Below, one piece after another: positions 5,796 to 5,806 of a stretch of 5,806 nt of DNA (position 1 is the first letter of the stretch; every line of letters starts with the position of its first letter). The position numbers and the translations under genes are program-made. The stretch lies in NCBI GenBank assembly GCA_900546835.1, contig UREH01000146.1, positions 1 to 5,806 on the forward strand, written 5' to 3'. The notes under the pieces were generated by a model that was given only the letters and a program-made list of their open reading frames with translations, did no database searches and was not told the origin of the DNA. Origin of the DNA: an uncultured Porphyromonadaceae bacterium. GTDB taxonomy: Bacteria; Bacteroidota; Bacteroidia; Bacteroidales; Muribaculaceae.

Positions 5796-5806
5796 GAGTA
5801 TCTCCC

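Noticed and set aside
1..5806. tRNA, rRNA, CRISPR array, insertion sequence or attachment site
   Set aside because: I saw no cloverleaf, regularly spaced repeats, transposase motifs or terminal inverted repeats with target duplications.

Overview
The window looks like chromosome of a Bacteroidota gut commensal of the order Bacteroidales. Muribaculaceae is my best guess, inferred from G+C-rich coding sequence, a secreted GH92 enzyme, a modular secreted protein ending in a Por-secretion-like tail, absence of Shine-Dalgarno sequences before the starts, and a Bacteroidota-type TAnnTTTG promoter element. No RNA gene, CRISPR array, insertion sequence or SusC/SusD pair is visible. Both complete genes and the upstream partial gene read on the + strand.

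Layout. Positions 3-161 hold the last 52 codons of an upstream gene, a lysine- and serine-rich tail I cannot identify. After a 39-base gap with no visible promoter comes a 958-residue secreted GH92-family glycosidase (201-3077), probably an exo-acting, calcium-dependent alpha-mannosidase. It carries about 200 extra residues at its C-terminus. A clear intrinsic terminator (3097-3139) closes this unit.

The 352-base gap 3078-3429 is A+T-rich in its second half and looks regulatory. In order it holds two tandem TTAAC-type repeats, a run of nine G, a TAnnTTTG -7 element, a hairpin-forming leader segment, a third TTAAC copy, and a 15-base dyad. The gene after it (3430-5745) encodes a 771-residue secreted protein. 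It is built from beta-sandwich and Ig-like modules, including a chitobiase-C-terminal-like module and a BIG2-like module, and has a sorting-type C-terminal tail. I see no catalytic domain in it. A G+C-rich stem-loop follows at 5768-5795.

How they fit together. The GH92 enzyme would trim terminal mannose from host or yeast glycans at the cell surface or in the periplasm. The second protein looks like an exported surface or binding protein transcribed separately. The terminator and the long leader argue against one operon, so any shared function is conjecture. The best lead for something undescribed is the promoter region of the second gene: a G9 tract where a -33 element should lie, a possible phase-variation switch. 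The second lead is the C-terminal extension of the GH92 protein.
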